From contig OY728130.1 in NCBI GenBank assembly GCA_963277665.1, positions 1,361,012,393 through 1,361,076,392 of the forward strand: a stretch of DNA of 64,000 nucleotides, given 5' to 3'. Below, in pieces: positions 36,001 through 47,769 of the stretch. This DNA comes from Viscum album (Eukaryota > Streptophyta > Magnoliopsida > Santalales > Viscaceae). The first letter of the stretch is position 1; every line of letters starts with the position of its first letter. The notes below the pieces were generated by a model that had not been told where the DNA came from, did no database searches, and saw only the letters and a program-made list of their open reading frames with translations. The position numbers and the translations under genes are program-made.

Positions 36001-36708
36001 AGGTCTTTAGGGTCCCACTTGTGCTAGCTACTTATAGGGATTACCCATGGTTCTCATCTATGACATGCTACTTGTGATGTAATTTTTGTTTCAGTTGTTT
36101 CATACTTGATGTCTTATTTGCAAACACCATATTTTAATCTAAACTGGTTTCTTTTCGTTTTAAAACGTTAATGCATGCTTGGAACCTATTTTGAAAATGT
36201 AGTGGGAGTGAAATGATTTACTTGAAAATGAAAACTCATTACTTGAATTTGAAAAGAAGGAAAAACATCATCTTATTATATATTATTTCCAAACTCGCAT
36301 GATTGGATTTCTTACTAAAGACAGGGGCATAGAACATGGTTATATTTTGGCATTCCTACTGAGCATCTTGATGCTCACACCTGCTTTACTTTTTAGTTAC
36401 AAGTTTCAGTCTTAGATCACTCTTGGAGAGAGGGTAGTTTATGTTCTGTGGTGACCCATGAGGTCACTTGAGGAATGTCATGTTGCTTCATTTATTCCTA
36501 TTTCTACTTCCAAGTTTTATTTATTTTCCTTTATTTATCTTGTTCATTTTATGTTTATTTATCTTTGTTATGGGTCAAATCATTCCCAACTTGTTTTTTT
36601 ATACCTGAAACTAGTTTCCATCCCATGGGGATCGGGAATGCCCTTCGGTCCATGCCATGGACCGGCTCGGGTGACTAGTTTAGGGTCGACCTGAGTTGGT
36701 TCGTGACA
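33059..36708 (+). repeat. 5' LTR of element C
   Basis: 3650 bp. It begins TGTCACACCCTGACTTGGG and ends GGTTCGTGACA. Strong homology to 39352-43154. It includes a C+T-rich block (33360-33470), a GC-rich leader-like block (33400-33700) ending AAG|GTATGG, a second donor-like AAG|GTAGGTAT at 35241, two 32-bp subrepeats at 35935-35995, and a pyrimidine tract ending TTTTTAG at 36395. Open frames in the GC-rich block (33226-33522, 33538-33832) recur in the partner LTR but differ in frame and are not conserved as protein. Confidence 0.88.
35935..35995 (+). repeat. 32-bp subrepeats, about 2 units, in the C 5' LTR
   Basis: Units of the form GGTCGTGGTTTCTAAACCACG followed by TTTCACTGA; each contains a small inverted repeat (CGTGGTTT...AAACCACG). 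The partner LTR has about three units. Confidence 0.75.
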
Positions 36709-36711
36709 AAA

Positions 36712-36726
36712 TGGTATCAAAGTAAG
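36712..36726 (+). other. Primer-binding site of element C (initiator tRNA-Met type)
   Basis: TGGTATCAAAGTAAGG three bases after the LTR end GACA. It matches the plant iMet PBS TGGTATCAGAGC at ten of the first twelve bases. Confidence 0.85.
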
Positions 36727-37660
36727 GTTCTTATTATTTGGGGTGTCATGTAGCTTGTTGATTAAGTGTGTTGGGACTCAAGAGGTAGGTTCGGGAAGGA
36801 CATCATGAACCCTTGCCCGTCTCGAGACTTGAGTTTTCAGGGGTAGTTCGAGATTTGAATTTTCTTATTTGGCTTGGTCTATGTGGATGAGGGATGACCA
36901 AGGAAGTGAGCCAGTGTTACATGGAAGACTTGCATGGAGTGGCGACCCATGTACAACCCGATCACATAGTTCAAGATGATTCTTGTGGTTGATGCTTTCT
37001 TGGAGCATGGCCTTTTAAGACATGTTATCAGGTTGGTATAACCATTAGTCCCTTATTTTTGGATGTTTTGATGTGAGTTATGTTTGGGATTAGTTTTGAT
37101 TGACTTGAGTGGATTTCAAAAAGGAAAATGGTTGATATGAAAAGGTGTTTTCAAAAGGTTAATGTGGTTTTGGAGTGGAAAAGTGGTTTCAAAATAGAAA
37201 ATGTTTGGGAATTTGGAAAATATGTTTCTTTAATGATAAGTGTTATTTTCAAAGTTGGTTGAGAATTTTTGCTTTACATTGAATGATCCGTTTTGAGAAG
37301 GAGATGTGTTTTGAATTAACCCTTGGTATTCCTACAAGGGATTACATATATAGAGGCATGCGTGTGGCATAGTGATAATTGGTGGTATGTGTGGATGGGT
37401 GATTGAGCCTACACAAGGGTATATGTATATGTATATGTGAGACTTCATGGGATACCAATGGTGGATTTTTTAATTTGTTTTGTTTTCTAAAAAAAAGGTT
37501 TTCAAAAAGGTAATTTAAATGTTTTTAAAAGTGAGTGAACACTTTTTTAGTGTTCTCCATTCATGTTGGGTATATTTTTTCGTGGGTTCTTGGTTTTGAC
37601 ATACTGAATTGTGGTCATAATAGTGGTTTGATTTTGAATTTTAGTTTGTGATTGAAGTGT
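36727..37660 (+). other. Non-coding leader of element C
   Basis: Region between the PBS and the gag-like stretch. It has G-rich phrases near 36780-37020 and then becomes A+T rich with repeated GGTTTT-x-AAAA words. No coding or structural signal was recognised. Confidence 0.5.
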
Positions 37661-37666
37661 TGAATC

Positions 37667-38330
37667 TTGATTTATGATGAGTTTGTTTTGGCTTTGTGCC
37701 TCTTGTTTTTGAGTATGCCACCCAAAAACCCCCCAGAGGGTTCTAGTGAGGCTCTTCTAGTTGTTGGGTCTACCCAGACTCTTAGCGGAGTGGTGGAATT
37801 GATTTCTTTTCTATTGTTGTCTATATTCCATGGTGATCACGATCTATTGATGGTACCAGACTGGATTGGTGAAATTTTTGGTGTTTTCAGGTTATTGGAA
37901 ACTCCCAAAGCTATGAGAGTCCGTGATGGTTGAGTTCATTTGAGGGTTCAACTTTGGATTGATGGAATAAGATGATCCCAGTGTCGTTGCATGATGGGAT
38001 GTCTTGAAAGGTGTTTAAGACCACTCTCATCCGATGGTTTGTAGCTGAGGAAGTGAAAGTGAGGAAATTGGTAGAGCTTGTGAGTGTCCAACAAGGCTAA
38101 CAGACAGTAAAGGCTTACATCGGGCATTTCAAGGGGTTGATTTCCTTTTCTCCAAAGGTAGCATTGTGGAAACAGTTAAAGTTTCTCTTGTGTGGGGTCT
38201 TCATCTAGGGTTCAAGGATCAATTATTCATTTGGTGTTTGGGATGGTTCCCCATTCAGTGAGATCAAACTGGAGGGACCTTTCTCAGACATGTTTTCTTG
38301 TCAATTCCATATTCTATTAGTTGGGCCACC
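37667..38330 (+). pseudogene. Element C gag-like remnant
   Basis: An open frame runs to 37933; inside it an ATG at 37712 starts M-P-P-K-N-P-P-E-G-S, a proline-rich N-terminus typical of plant gypsy gag. After a stop the reading continues with frameshifts: T-T-L-I-R-W-F-V-A-E-E (about 38020) and Q-T-V-K-A-Y-I-G-H-F-K-G-L, resembling the capsid block with a Q-G-x-x-T-V-x-x-Y motif. No zinc knuckle or downstream pol is recognisable, so this element could only have moved with proteins supplied in trans. Confidence 0.55.
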
Positions 38331-39339
38331 CTCTTGTTTGGTTTGAGTGTGGATGGTTTGGGTTCTTTTAAGTTGCCTTATCATCATCCCTCGAAGACTG
38401 GCCATCGATGTGGCTATTTGGAAAACTTAGAGAGGTTCTTCTAACGACAATGGAAGAAAGAGTCTCGACTAGAGGATGTCATCTCTTGACTGTGGGGAAG
38501 AAGATGCTTCAAGACATCATAGCTTCGACTATAGGTCTCGGAGTGAATCCTTTCACACAGTCATGAATCGTTGGGTGTGGGGCACCTTGGTCTAACTTTT
38601 ATCTTCAATGTTGAAATAGGGATGATTTAAATCTCTCTGTTCAAGATCCCTTGTCTTTGAAGGTTTCATTTTGTTGTAAGAGGCATAAAATTATCTTTTT
38701 CTCATTGTGTTATTTGTTCTTTTAATACCCCACTTTGGTTGTAAGAAGGCATTGTGATCTTGTTTTCTTGTAATTCCAGTAGTTGTGCCTCCTAAAATGT
38801 GACCTGATTTTATTTCAGTATGTTATTGTTTTGGAGATTCTCATCTCTCATGGAAATGATGAGTTATAGTTCAGTTCACTATTTGGTTGAATTATTTTGT
38901 GGGTTTTCTCGTGTGTCAGTGGTTTTTGGTTTGGGTTGGAAGTTCCTGTGTTAGTCTATGCTGGTTGGTTTAAGCTAATCAGTTCTTAGATAGTAGGGAG
39001 ACCCACCATGGATCTTGTCATGCCTTCTTCAAGAGTTGGTTTGTGTGGGAGTTTTGGTCTGTGTTGACAGTTTTCTCTTTGGATCAATTTAGTAGTTCCA
39101 GAGTTAGCCCATGTTGAGAGTCTCAATGTTAGTCATGCTAGTCAAATTCTTACAGTGGAGAGAACCCTCCTCATTTCATGATGTCTCTTCTCTTTATAGT
39201 TTCCCTTATAGTTGGTTGGGTGTGACTGATGGAGTGAAAAGTCATGTCGAGTTGTGATTTTGTTGGCCTCGTTCAGTTTAAAACTCAAGTTTGATTCCTC
39301 ATTTGGATGGGTGAATTTTTGGGGACAGAAAGTTTTTGT
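38331..39339 (+). other. Element C 3' interior, no recognisable pol
   Basis: About 1 kb between the gag-like remnant and the PPT. I looked for RT (F-x-D-D), RNase H (T-D-H) and integrase (M-D-F, E-D-M-L) blocks and found none on either strand. The sequence is T-rich with no long frame. Confidence 0.55.
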
Positions 39340-39351
39340 GGTGGGGAGAAT
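39340..39351 (+). other. Polypurine tract of element C
   Basis: GGTGGGGAGAAT directly before TGTCACAC at 39352. It closely resembles the PPTs of B1 (GGTGGGGAGAA) and B2 (GGAGGGGAGAG). Confidence 0.75.
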
Positions 39352-42300
39352 TGTCACACTCCGACTCGGCTACATGTAGCTGCAGTTATTTTATTATTAT
39401 CATTTTTATTTTATTTTTTTTATTTTATTTAGATTTGTGTTTTTGGTTTATTAACGTTTAAAAAAGAAAATTTATTATTAAATTAAAGTCAAAATGAAAT
39501 AAGATAAAATAAATGGGAAAAAATTGATAATAATAATAATATTATTATGGTTAATTATAATATTATTATTATTATTTATTAAAGTTTTATTTGTTTTTTT
39601 ATCTTTTATTTTCTATTTCATTTATTTATTTATTTATTTATTTATTATTTTTTATTTCCTTCTTTTTTATTATTCCCCAATTTTCCCTCTTCCACATTTC
39701 CCCTTCCTCTTACACTATGCCGACCCCCCCTTTTTCCCATTCCTCTTGCGCAACACTGGCTCCCCCCTCTCCTCCCAAACCTCCGGCCAAGCGCCCCTCT
39801 TCAAGATGCACCTCCCTTTCCCAGCAGCACGTCGCAACAACTATGACCCCCTCTCCCGGATCTCTTCGAACCTGGATGACGCACCCCCGATCGAATCCCC
39901 TCCTTGGCTGTGCGACGCACCACCCTCTGACCTCCTCCATTCGTCATTTTCTTCCTCTGTTTCTTCACGAATCTTGTCAGAAGCTTCAAGGTATTGGTTT
40001 TTTCCCCTCTTCTCCTTCCTTTATCGGTCGATTTGAGGTCTCCTCATTTCCCTACTGAATTTTGGATTAACCCTAATGTTTTTGGGGTTTTGATTTTGAT
40101 TGAATGTTGTTTTTTTGGTTTATCTGGGTTCCATCAAGGTCAGTTTTAGCCACTGATGACAAGGGTAGTGGGTTCTCCATGGTCTTTGGGTGAGGATTCT
40201 TCAATTTATTCTTTGTGGTTTAATTTTAATTTAGGAGTTTTGTGATTTTTGAGTTGTCCGAATTTTGTTTTGGGTATGAAATCTGTTTCCAAAATAGATT
40301 AAATTGTTCTTGTTTTTTTATATGGCATGATTGTGGGAAATGGGGTCTGTTTCAGATATAAAAGCTTTCAGTAATGATTGGTTTTTTTATGACTCGTGTG
40401 TTTGATTTATTAGATCGTGCAAGGGCTAAAAATTATATTTTAGTATGTTTTTGGTGTGTGTTTGGCCTTATAAGATATTTTTGAGTGGGTGTTTGTGTTC
40501 AAAGTTTGGTAATACTGCTTAGGGTTGATTCTTGATAATTTTGATTCCATTGGTTGATTTGGGGTTCAATTGGGTGAATTGCATGGTGAAGATTGGTTTT
40601 AGAAAAGGTTCATTATTCTTTTTGTTTTAAAAATAATTTTTCTCAATTGAAATTGGGTGGTTTCACATGAAAATAATTGTTCTTATTGAGTTTATTTTGT
40701 TTAATTAATTTGACATGTTCTTTTACTTTTTCACATGGTGAGAAGTTGGTATTTGATAAAAATCAAACATGTTTTTAATTTTAAAGTGACTTTTTTTGGG
40801 AATTTGGGTATGGTACATGTGTTAAGACTTGGTGTGCACCTTGGTAATGTTTTATAAATTATGCAAATGACTTATTTCATTGTGCAAGTGATGAGAAAAT
40901 AGTTTTTGAAAGAATTTGATATGCATTTGGGTTGGAATTGGTTTCTTAATGTGAACTTGTGTATACTTTTTCTGTAAAACCATGTTGTGCCTCTTTTAGG
41001 TGTTTTATAAATTGTACAAATTCTTTATTTAGTTTTTCAAGTGGTGGGAATCATGTTTTCAAAGGCACTTATGGTGAAAATGGGTTTGGGTGTAGATTTT
41101 TAAAGGTAAATGCAGAATTTTGAATGTTTGGGTTGTCGTGTATTTGTAAATGTAAATTGTAAATGGTTTAAACAATGAAATTCATGTTTTGGAATTGGTT
41201 CGAGTTTATGTGATGATTTGGAAAGGCCTTTAGAAATGGTTAAATTGATTATGTGCTTTTATTTTAATATTTTAAATGGGTTTTATGAGTTATGCAAGTA
41301 GTGTGAAATGTATTTTCAAATGGTTTAGTGTGTGTTTGGGGTTTAAAGAGTGTTTTTGGTGTAATTATTTTTTTAGTTATAACTTTAAAGTGTTTAATAA
41401 ATTGTTTAATTGTTTTATTAAATTATATGAGTAGTGAGTTGGGCCTTGTTTCAATGATTTTGGGCTGTCGATGTCGAGGTATCCTACATGTACATACATA
41501 GGGTATGACATATATATATATATATGTCCTCATTGTACATATTACCTCATGGTGTGGGGAATATGTGCAATGCAGCTAGGGGTGTGTATATATATATGTA
41601 TAAATGCATGTGCGTGTATACGCCAAGTGTCGGTTCGAGTAGTCATCGAAAAATATCGGCAAGTTTGAGGTAGGTATCCTATGCCTAAGCCTTTAATTTG
41701 AATTTCATAATTGCTTTCTTGTTTTAAAAATATGTTTTACATTTACGCAATATACACATGATACGAAATCTGGTTGCGGTTTCTAGAAATGATTATGCCT
41801 TTGCTTTGAAAATTGAAATTTATTTATAATGCTATCGGTCTTAAGTTACTTTTCTTGGAAATTGATTTCCCAAGTGGTTTTGAACTGGTAATGTGTATTT
41901 TCTATGGCGTTTGGCCTTTTGGATGATTAATTGTAAAAAAGTGTTCCCTTTATGTAATTAAGCCCGTTTTACATCTTAAGAATGCTTTATGAAAAAGAAA
42001 AACCTCTCTTGAGGCATGTTCCCTTTGGTTTTAGAAAAATGATTTTTAATTTGAATGTGTGATTATGTTCCTAATTTGATGCTTATGCATTGTGTGATGT
42101 GAAATAGGGGGAATGCTCTTAAGGAGGGAGAATGGCGGTGAGAGGTTGAATGGGTTTTATATAAAGAAAATGTTTTGTACATATATGTTTGCTTGATAAA
42201 GAAAAACACACCACTACTTGAAATAGAGCATAATGGGAAACCTGGGTATCTAGGTGGGTGACCAAGACTAGTATGATAGATGACATGAAAGGGGTTCGTC

Positions 42301-43154
42301 CGAGTTCATCTAGTAGGATTGACATAACAACACTAACTAAACATATGAATTACTCAGGGTCATGGTATTCTAAGCCACGTTTTCTGAGGGTCATGGTCTT
42401 CTAAGCCAATTTTTCTGAGGGTCATGGTTTGTAATCCACGTTTCACTAAGGTATGAGGTCTATAGGGTCCCACTTGTGCTAGATACCTATAGGGATTACC
42501 CATGGCGCTCATATGCGACATACTTCTCGTGATGTAATTTTCGTTTCAATTGTTTCATACTTGATATCTTAATTGTGAAAACCATATTTTAATTCAAACT
42601 AGTTTCTTTTTGTTTCGAAACGTTAATGAATGCTTGGAACCTATTTTGAAAATGTATTGGGAGTGAAATTCTTTACTTGAAAATGTAAACTCATTACTTG
42701 AATTTGAAAAGAAGGAAAAAAATTATCTTATTATATCTTATTTTCAAATTGGCATGATTAGATTTCTTACTAAAGTTAGGGGAATAGAACGTGGTTATAT
42801 TTTGGAATTCCTACTGAGCATCTCAATGCTCATGCCTGATTTACTTTTCTGTTTCAAGTTTTATTCTTGGATCACTCTTGGAGCGAGGGTAGATTATGTC
42901 CCCCATGGGGTCACTTGAGGTATGTCACATTGCTTCATTTATTCCTTTTTCTGCTACCAAGTTATATTTATTTTCCTTTATTTATCTTGTTCTGTTTATG
43001 TTTATTTATCTTTGTTATGGGAAAAATCATTCCCAATTGGTTTTTTAGATGCCAACACTAGTTTCCAGGCCTTGGAATCGGGAACGCCCTTCTGACCATG
43101 CCACAGACTGGCTCGGGTGACCGGTTTAGGGTTGACCTGGGTTGGTTCGTGACA
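39352..43154 (+). repeat. 3' LTR of element C
   Basis: 3803 bp, homologous to 33059-36708 and longer mainly because of a segment of about 105 bp at 40615-40722 absent from the 5' LTR and one extra 32-bp subrepeat. It begins TGTCACACTCCGACTCGG and ends GGTTCGTGACA. Open frames at 39524-40036 and 39591-40058 overlie the C+T and GC-rich leader block and lack protein features. A (TA)n tract lies at about 41511-41527. Confidence 0.88.
42352..42455 (+). repeat. 32-bp subrepeats, about 3 units, in the C 3' LTR
   Basis: Three copies of TGAGGGTCATGGT-x-CTAAGCCACG-like units, against two in the 5' LTR. Confidence 0.78.
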
Positions 43155-43562
43155 GTAATTTTCCTTATGTTTTTAGTCTATTAAGTAAATAAATTCTTCA
43201 ACTCTAAGGAAAGGATCTTGAAACCAAAAATGTTATCCTAGAACCTTCTTTTCTGGTGAATCAAATGGTCCCTTTGATTATCACATATTGATAACTTTGT
43301 GATTATTAACTTTATCTTGATCATGTTCTCTATCACTTTCCATCAGAACTTTATGATTAGATTTCTCTTTCATGTACATGTTTTCTTACATGTAACCCTA
43401 GTGTGTGTTATCTTCAGTGACCTTCATACTTCTATTTATTTATTTTAAAGTGAAAGTTTTATCGACCCTTGTTCCGATGTGGTATTACAATAAAAGTATT
43501 TTTGAATAGTCAAACCATCATTACCAAACCGGAATTCAAAAATTGCGAGGATGAAATTTATT
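43155..43562 (+). mobile_element. B2 internal fragment, right of nested element C
   Basis: Continues B2 from 33058. It matches B4 at about 61780-62200: CAACTCTAA-x-GAAA, GATATTGAAACAAAA-like and GATAGACCTTG-like words, ending in AAATTGCGAGGA ahead of the PPT. Non-coding. Confidence 0.75.
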
Positions 43563-43576
43563 GATGGAGGGGAGAG
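43563..43576 (+). other. Polypurine tract of B2
   Basis: GATGGAGGGGAGAG immediately before the LTR start TTTAACACCCC, so the following LTR is a 3' LTR by this criterion. Confidence 0.75.
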
Positions 43577-45522
43577 TTTAACACCCCAAAATTTTTATGG
43601 TATTATTTTTTTTAAAATTATATTTCTTTGACATCTTATATTTCACATAACAACGAGCTTAAAAAAACAACTAAATATTATTATTTAAATGTTACCATTA
43701 TAACCTAGTCATTAAATTAGCAGTTATGAATAATATTAAACTGAATTATAAAAATATATGGTTTATAAAAATAAAATATGAATTCATTAGTTACCAATTA
43801 ATTAGAAATGAAAATATAAACCAATTGGATATAAAGGAAATATTTTTATTTTTATTCTCCCAAATGTGTTTTGTCTTAATAAATTAAATTAATTAAAATT
43901 ATTAAATGATATTAATGAAATATATTTGTTCTATATATTCTATAAAATATTTTTTATATTCATATAATATATTTTATAGGCATAATATATGAATAATCCC
44001 AATTTTATGCATAAAAAACTATATTTCTCTAAAGGCAGTTTTACCACCTTTTAACAAAGAACCTATTTTAAATAAATTTTTAACACTTTTATATATTATA
44101 TTTTACAAAATAATATTACTATTTTAAATTGTAGTATAAAAATTTACTTTGTTTAATTTTTTGGTATTTTTCCGATAAGTTTCATGTTTTGAGGAATAGT
44201 AAAAATACTAAATTTTAATTGAAAACAACTTTTTTCATCAAAATAATTTATAGTGTTAAATTATATTATTTAATAGTTTTAAATTATAAATAGATCATTT
44301 TTTATCATTTAAGAAAATTTAGTTAATTTTATTAAATGTTACATTTAATTTAGATATAAAAACATTTCAATATTTTGTATGTTTAAACTTTAGAAACCTA
44401 TTTTCTCACCTCGTCAATGCGATAAATTTTAAATTAATTACAGAAAATTATATGTTTTTAATTTTTAAAAATGGATTAAATATTTAGAATCAGTGGGTTT
44501 AAATTATTAAATAGGTTTATTTTATTTTTGGTCATACGAATAGTAAAATTTAGTAATATTTTAATTACCACAGTTAAGGGTAAATCATGTAATTATGGGT
44601 AAAACAAATATTATAAAGACTATAAAATTACCCTAAAACGTTTCCTAATTTCATTTGATGAGTTTTTTTTGTCTAAAATTATCCTTTAGATAAAATTATA
44701 ACCATTTTTAAGCCACTTGTTTGAGAATATGACATTTATTATATTTTATTTAAACAAGAGTTAAAGATTCCATACTCATATTTTAATAACTATAGAAATT
44801 TTAATATAGGGTTATATAGAAGATAAATTTAAATATAAATAGTTATTTTAAAGATATTTTTTTATTTATCATGGTAATTTTTCTATAATTTTTAGGAAAT
44901 AAATAATTACCTTAAATTCTTTTATAATTATGATGTAGTAATTGTCTAATTAATGGAAATATAAAAAAAACGATATTAAAAATATTAAAAAAAATATAAT
45001 TTGATATAATTAATTTCATAAAAAAATTTTATAGATAAATTTTACATTTTAGGGTTGATTTAGTAGTGTTTTTTTGAATATATCATTTTTATGATATTCT
45101 TAAAAAGAAAAATAATGAATAGTGTCAAAATTGACACTAATGATATTTTATAAAAATAATATTTTATTAAATTATTTTAAAATAATAAAACATATTTAAA
45201 AATAAAAAATAATTATTATATGGTATAAAATGTTATAAATTGTTCATTTATGGTCTAATTGACATCAAATAAGTAAAAATTACAAAATTTTAATATTGAA
45301 AAAGTTGTTACCTTAGTTAAAATTAAAATTAGATAACTAAGGGTGGATCAAAATGATAAGGTTTAAAAAATACTAAAACTTCTATAAAATATATTGGTTA
45401 ATAATATTAAAACCTTATATCATATTATATTTGAATAAATTAAATTTTCATGGTATTTGTATTGATATTAAATTTATTATAAATTAATATTGTTTGAAAT
45501 TATAAAAGAGCCCCTCACTTCA

Positions 45523-45533
45523 ATTATAAAAAG
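45523..45533 (+). promoter_or_regulatory. TATA box of the B2 LTR
   Basis: ATTATAAAAAGCC followed about 15 bases later by a CT-rich start-site-like region. The same promoter layout occurs in B3 (CTATAAAAAGG, minus strand, 56176-56186). Confidence 0.65.
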
Positions 45534-45835
45534 CCACCTACTCACTCATCTCATTTCATCACTTTGAGACTTATATCTCAAAAAAACCTAAAAATTTATC
45601 TTATAAAATTTCCTAGATACATATTAGAGGTTCTGGTATTCTCAAAATACCAACCCTAGTATCCCTAAGAGGAGATCCAAAGGAGGTTTTCTAAAGAAGA
45701 GGTAATCATCTTTACTAACTCCTTTAATATTTTTTTTCTTCTTCATATTTATGTGTTGTTTACATTATAAAGTAACAAATTAAGTATCATATATATGTTT
45801 ATATGTTATTATAATTATTTTAAAACCATATCCCA

Positions 45836-46260
45836 CCATTTATCCATCCTATGAAAAATGAAATCACCGCGTGTCTGTACATACAACTTACCATCTCCAC
45901 ACCATGGTGTAATTTGTTTTTCATCACCACTTTACTTGGATGAGTATAATGATGGAAATAGTGAATATATATAGTACTTATGAAATGATATTGTTTCTTT
46001 ATAATTAACATACTATCCAATTCTTTACCCTTTTTACCATTAGTGGAATGATAATGTAGCTTGTGCGTATGTATGACATACCGTCTCCATGATATGATGA
46101 GATTCATTTTCCACGTTAACCATTTGCAAATGATTATAAAAATATACATAATGAGTGAATATAATAACTATGAACTTAATGTCATTCTCTAAATGAAATA
46201 TATATATATATATATATATCCTATGTATAAGAAACATGACTTACACGACAAAACATGCAT
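45836..46260. repeat. 190-bp subrepeats (about 2 units) in the B2 LTR
   Basis: Anchors ACCATCTCC (45890) and ACCGTCTCC (46080) are 190 bp apart and match the reverse complement of the GGTAGTCC units in B1 and B3. A (TA)n run at 46199-46219 follows the second unit. Confidence 0.7.
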
Positions 46261-47769
46261 AGGAAAATGAATCCATTAACACCCGAAACAAGGGTAATAA
46301 TGAAATGTTATTAAGAAAACAATATAATAAGATCATATATGATATAATAAATTTTTATATGATAATGGTATAATTGTATTACATAATTTCAACTATTATA
46401 CAGAAGGATAAATCACATTAAAATTAAGGAAAGTACAAGGTCAGGGTTATTTCACAATCTCATTATTATTTGGGATTGTTTATACATAATTATCTACCAG
46501 GGAATATTTATCATCCATGTACATATTTCTTAAAAATGTTTTCCAAAATATTTTTACTACTACCTTACAAATTTTTAAAGTCTTTTACCTAAGTTTTACT
46601 TTTTATAAAATGGTTTAAAAGGAATATTTTTGTCTTTTTCCAAATGAGGTAATTTATATTTTTTTGATGGAAGGAATGTTTTTTTAACTTATACAACATG
46701 AGAATATTTTCCTACTATCACAATGCCTTAAAATTTTGAAGATTACCTTAAAAAATTACAAGTTTATTTTCAAAGGAAATGTATTCCTTTATAATTGAAT
46801 GTATTTTAAATAAAATATTTCAAATAAAAATGGGTATTTATATAAAGATATTTTTAATGATTTTATTAGATTATTTCCATATATGTCAATATCATTTATG
46901 GGATCTTATGGTTGATTTAGGTTGATCTATTATGATATTATTTATCATATTTCATTGAATGGTTTATGATATAGTTTGACTATGAATATGCTATTTTGAT
47001 ACCATTCATGGTTTATGGTTTAATTATTCACATTTTATATGCTAGTTTTAATACTAATGTTTTTGTTGATTATGTTTCATCAGACCTTTCATATGAGGAA
47101 TGCATTATGCTTAGTAAGTGACGGGTGGGGCCTATTATAGCCCCTTGATACATCGGTAGGTCTCATGAAGAAAACTAGTTTGAGTATTGAATAATGTATT
47201 ACCCTTTTATGTATGGTGTCTTGGATAAAGCCTTAAATGTATCTTTATGATGTCTGACATTATGCACTCTATCACTATGAGATTAGTTATTTATATTCCA
47301 TGTGATTATTCAACTAGTAGAATATCATGGTTATGTTTTCTAGCTCATGTGATTATTTATATGGTATTATTTATTCTAGACTTATTATACTCAAGATATG
47401 TTTAAATGGAATGTGTTTTAGTTATACACATTGACTTATTGTTTATACTTATACGTTTATGATAGATTCCATTGTACGCTTACACTTATTGAGCATCTAA
47501 TATCACCGCTTTATTATGTTTTATTTTTACCAAGATGCGAAGATTTGTATTATTAATGATATGAATGGTTAATCTAGGAGAATATTAATTCTATCAAAGT
47601 ATTTAATATATTTCATTTTATAGTTTCAATTTTAATATAAGGTTTATGTATATAACCTGACTTCCAAAATTTCTAAACTGATTGGTCATTCATGATTTGG
47701 TTCCTTGTAATCATGCTAATGTAATAAATTAAGGCACCAGCTCCAAGATTATGAGGTTAGGGAGTTACA

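Larger units (their letters stand above)
33059..43154 (+). mobile_element. Element C: LARD-like non-autonomous LTR element nested in B2
   Basis: A 10.1 kb element with LTRs at 33059-36708 and 39352-43154, a PBS at 36712-36722, a PPT at 39340-39351 and an interior of only 2.6 kb. The interior has a gag-like stretch but no protease, RT or integrase. Flanks GTATG and GTAAT are a possible decayed 5-bp duplication. The surrounding B2 interior reads on from GTAATTTTCC at 43155, confirming the insertion. Confidence 0.88.
43577..47769 (+). repeat. B2 LTR
   Basis: About 4.2 kb. It begins TTTAACACCCC (expected TGTAACACCC) and ends AGGGAGTTACA. It has a TATA box at 45523-45533, a donor-like AAGAAGAG|GTAATC at 45697 and two 190-bp subrepeats at 45836-46260. 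Its end (TTTGGTTCCTTGTAATCATG near 47700) matches B4 at 59700 and the reverse of B1 near 15850. Short frames inside have no recognisable products. Confidence 0.78.

Noticed and set aside
45820..46237. Two overlapping minus-strand frames of 109 and 65 codons
   Set aside because: They repeat the same phrases because they span the 190-bp subrepeats and the (TA)n tract of the B2 LTR, and are not conserved in B1 or B3.
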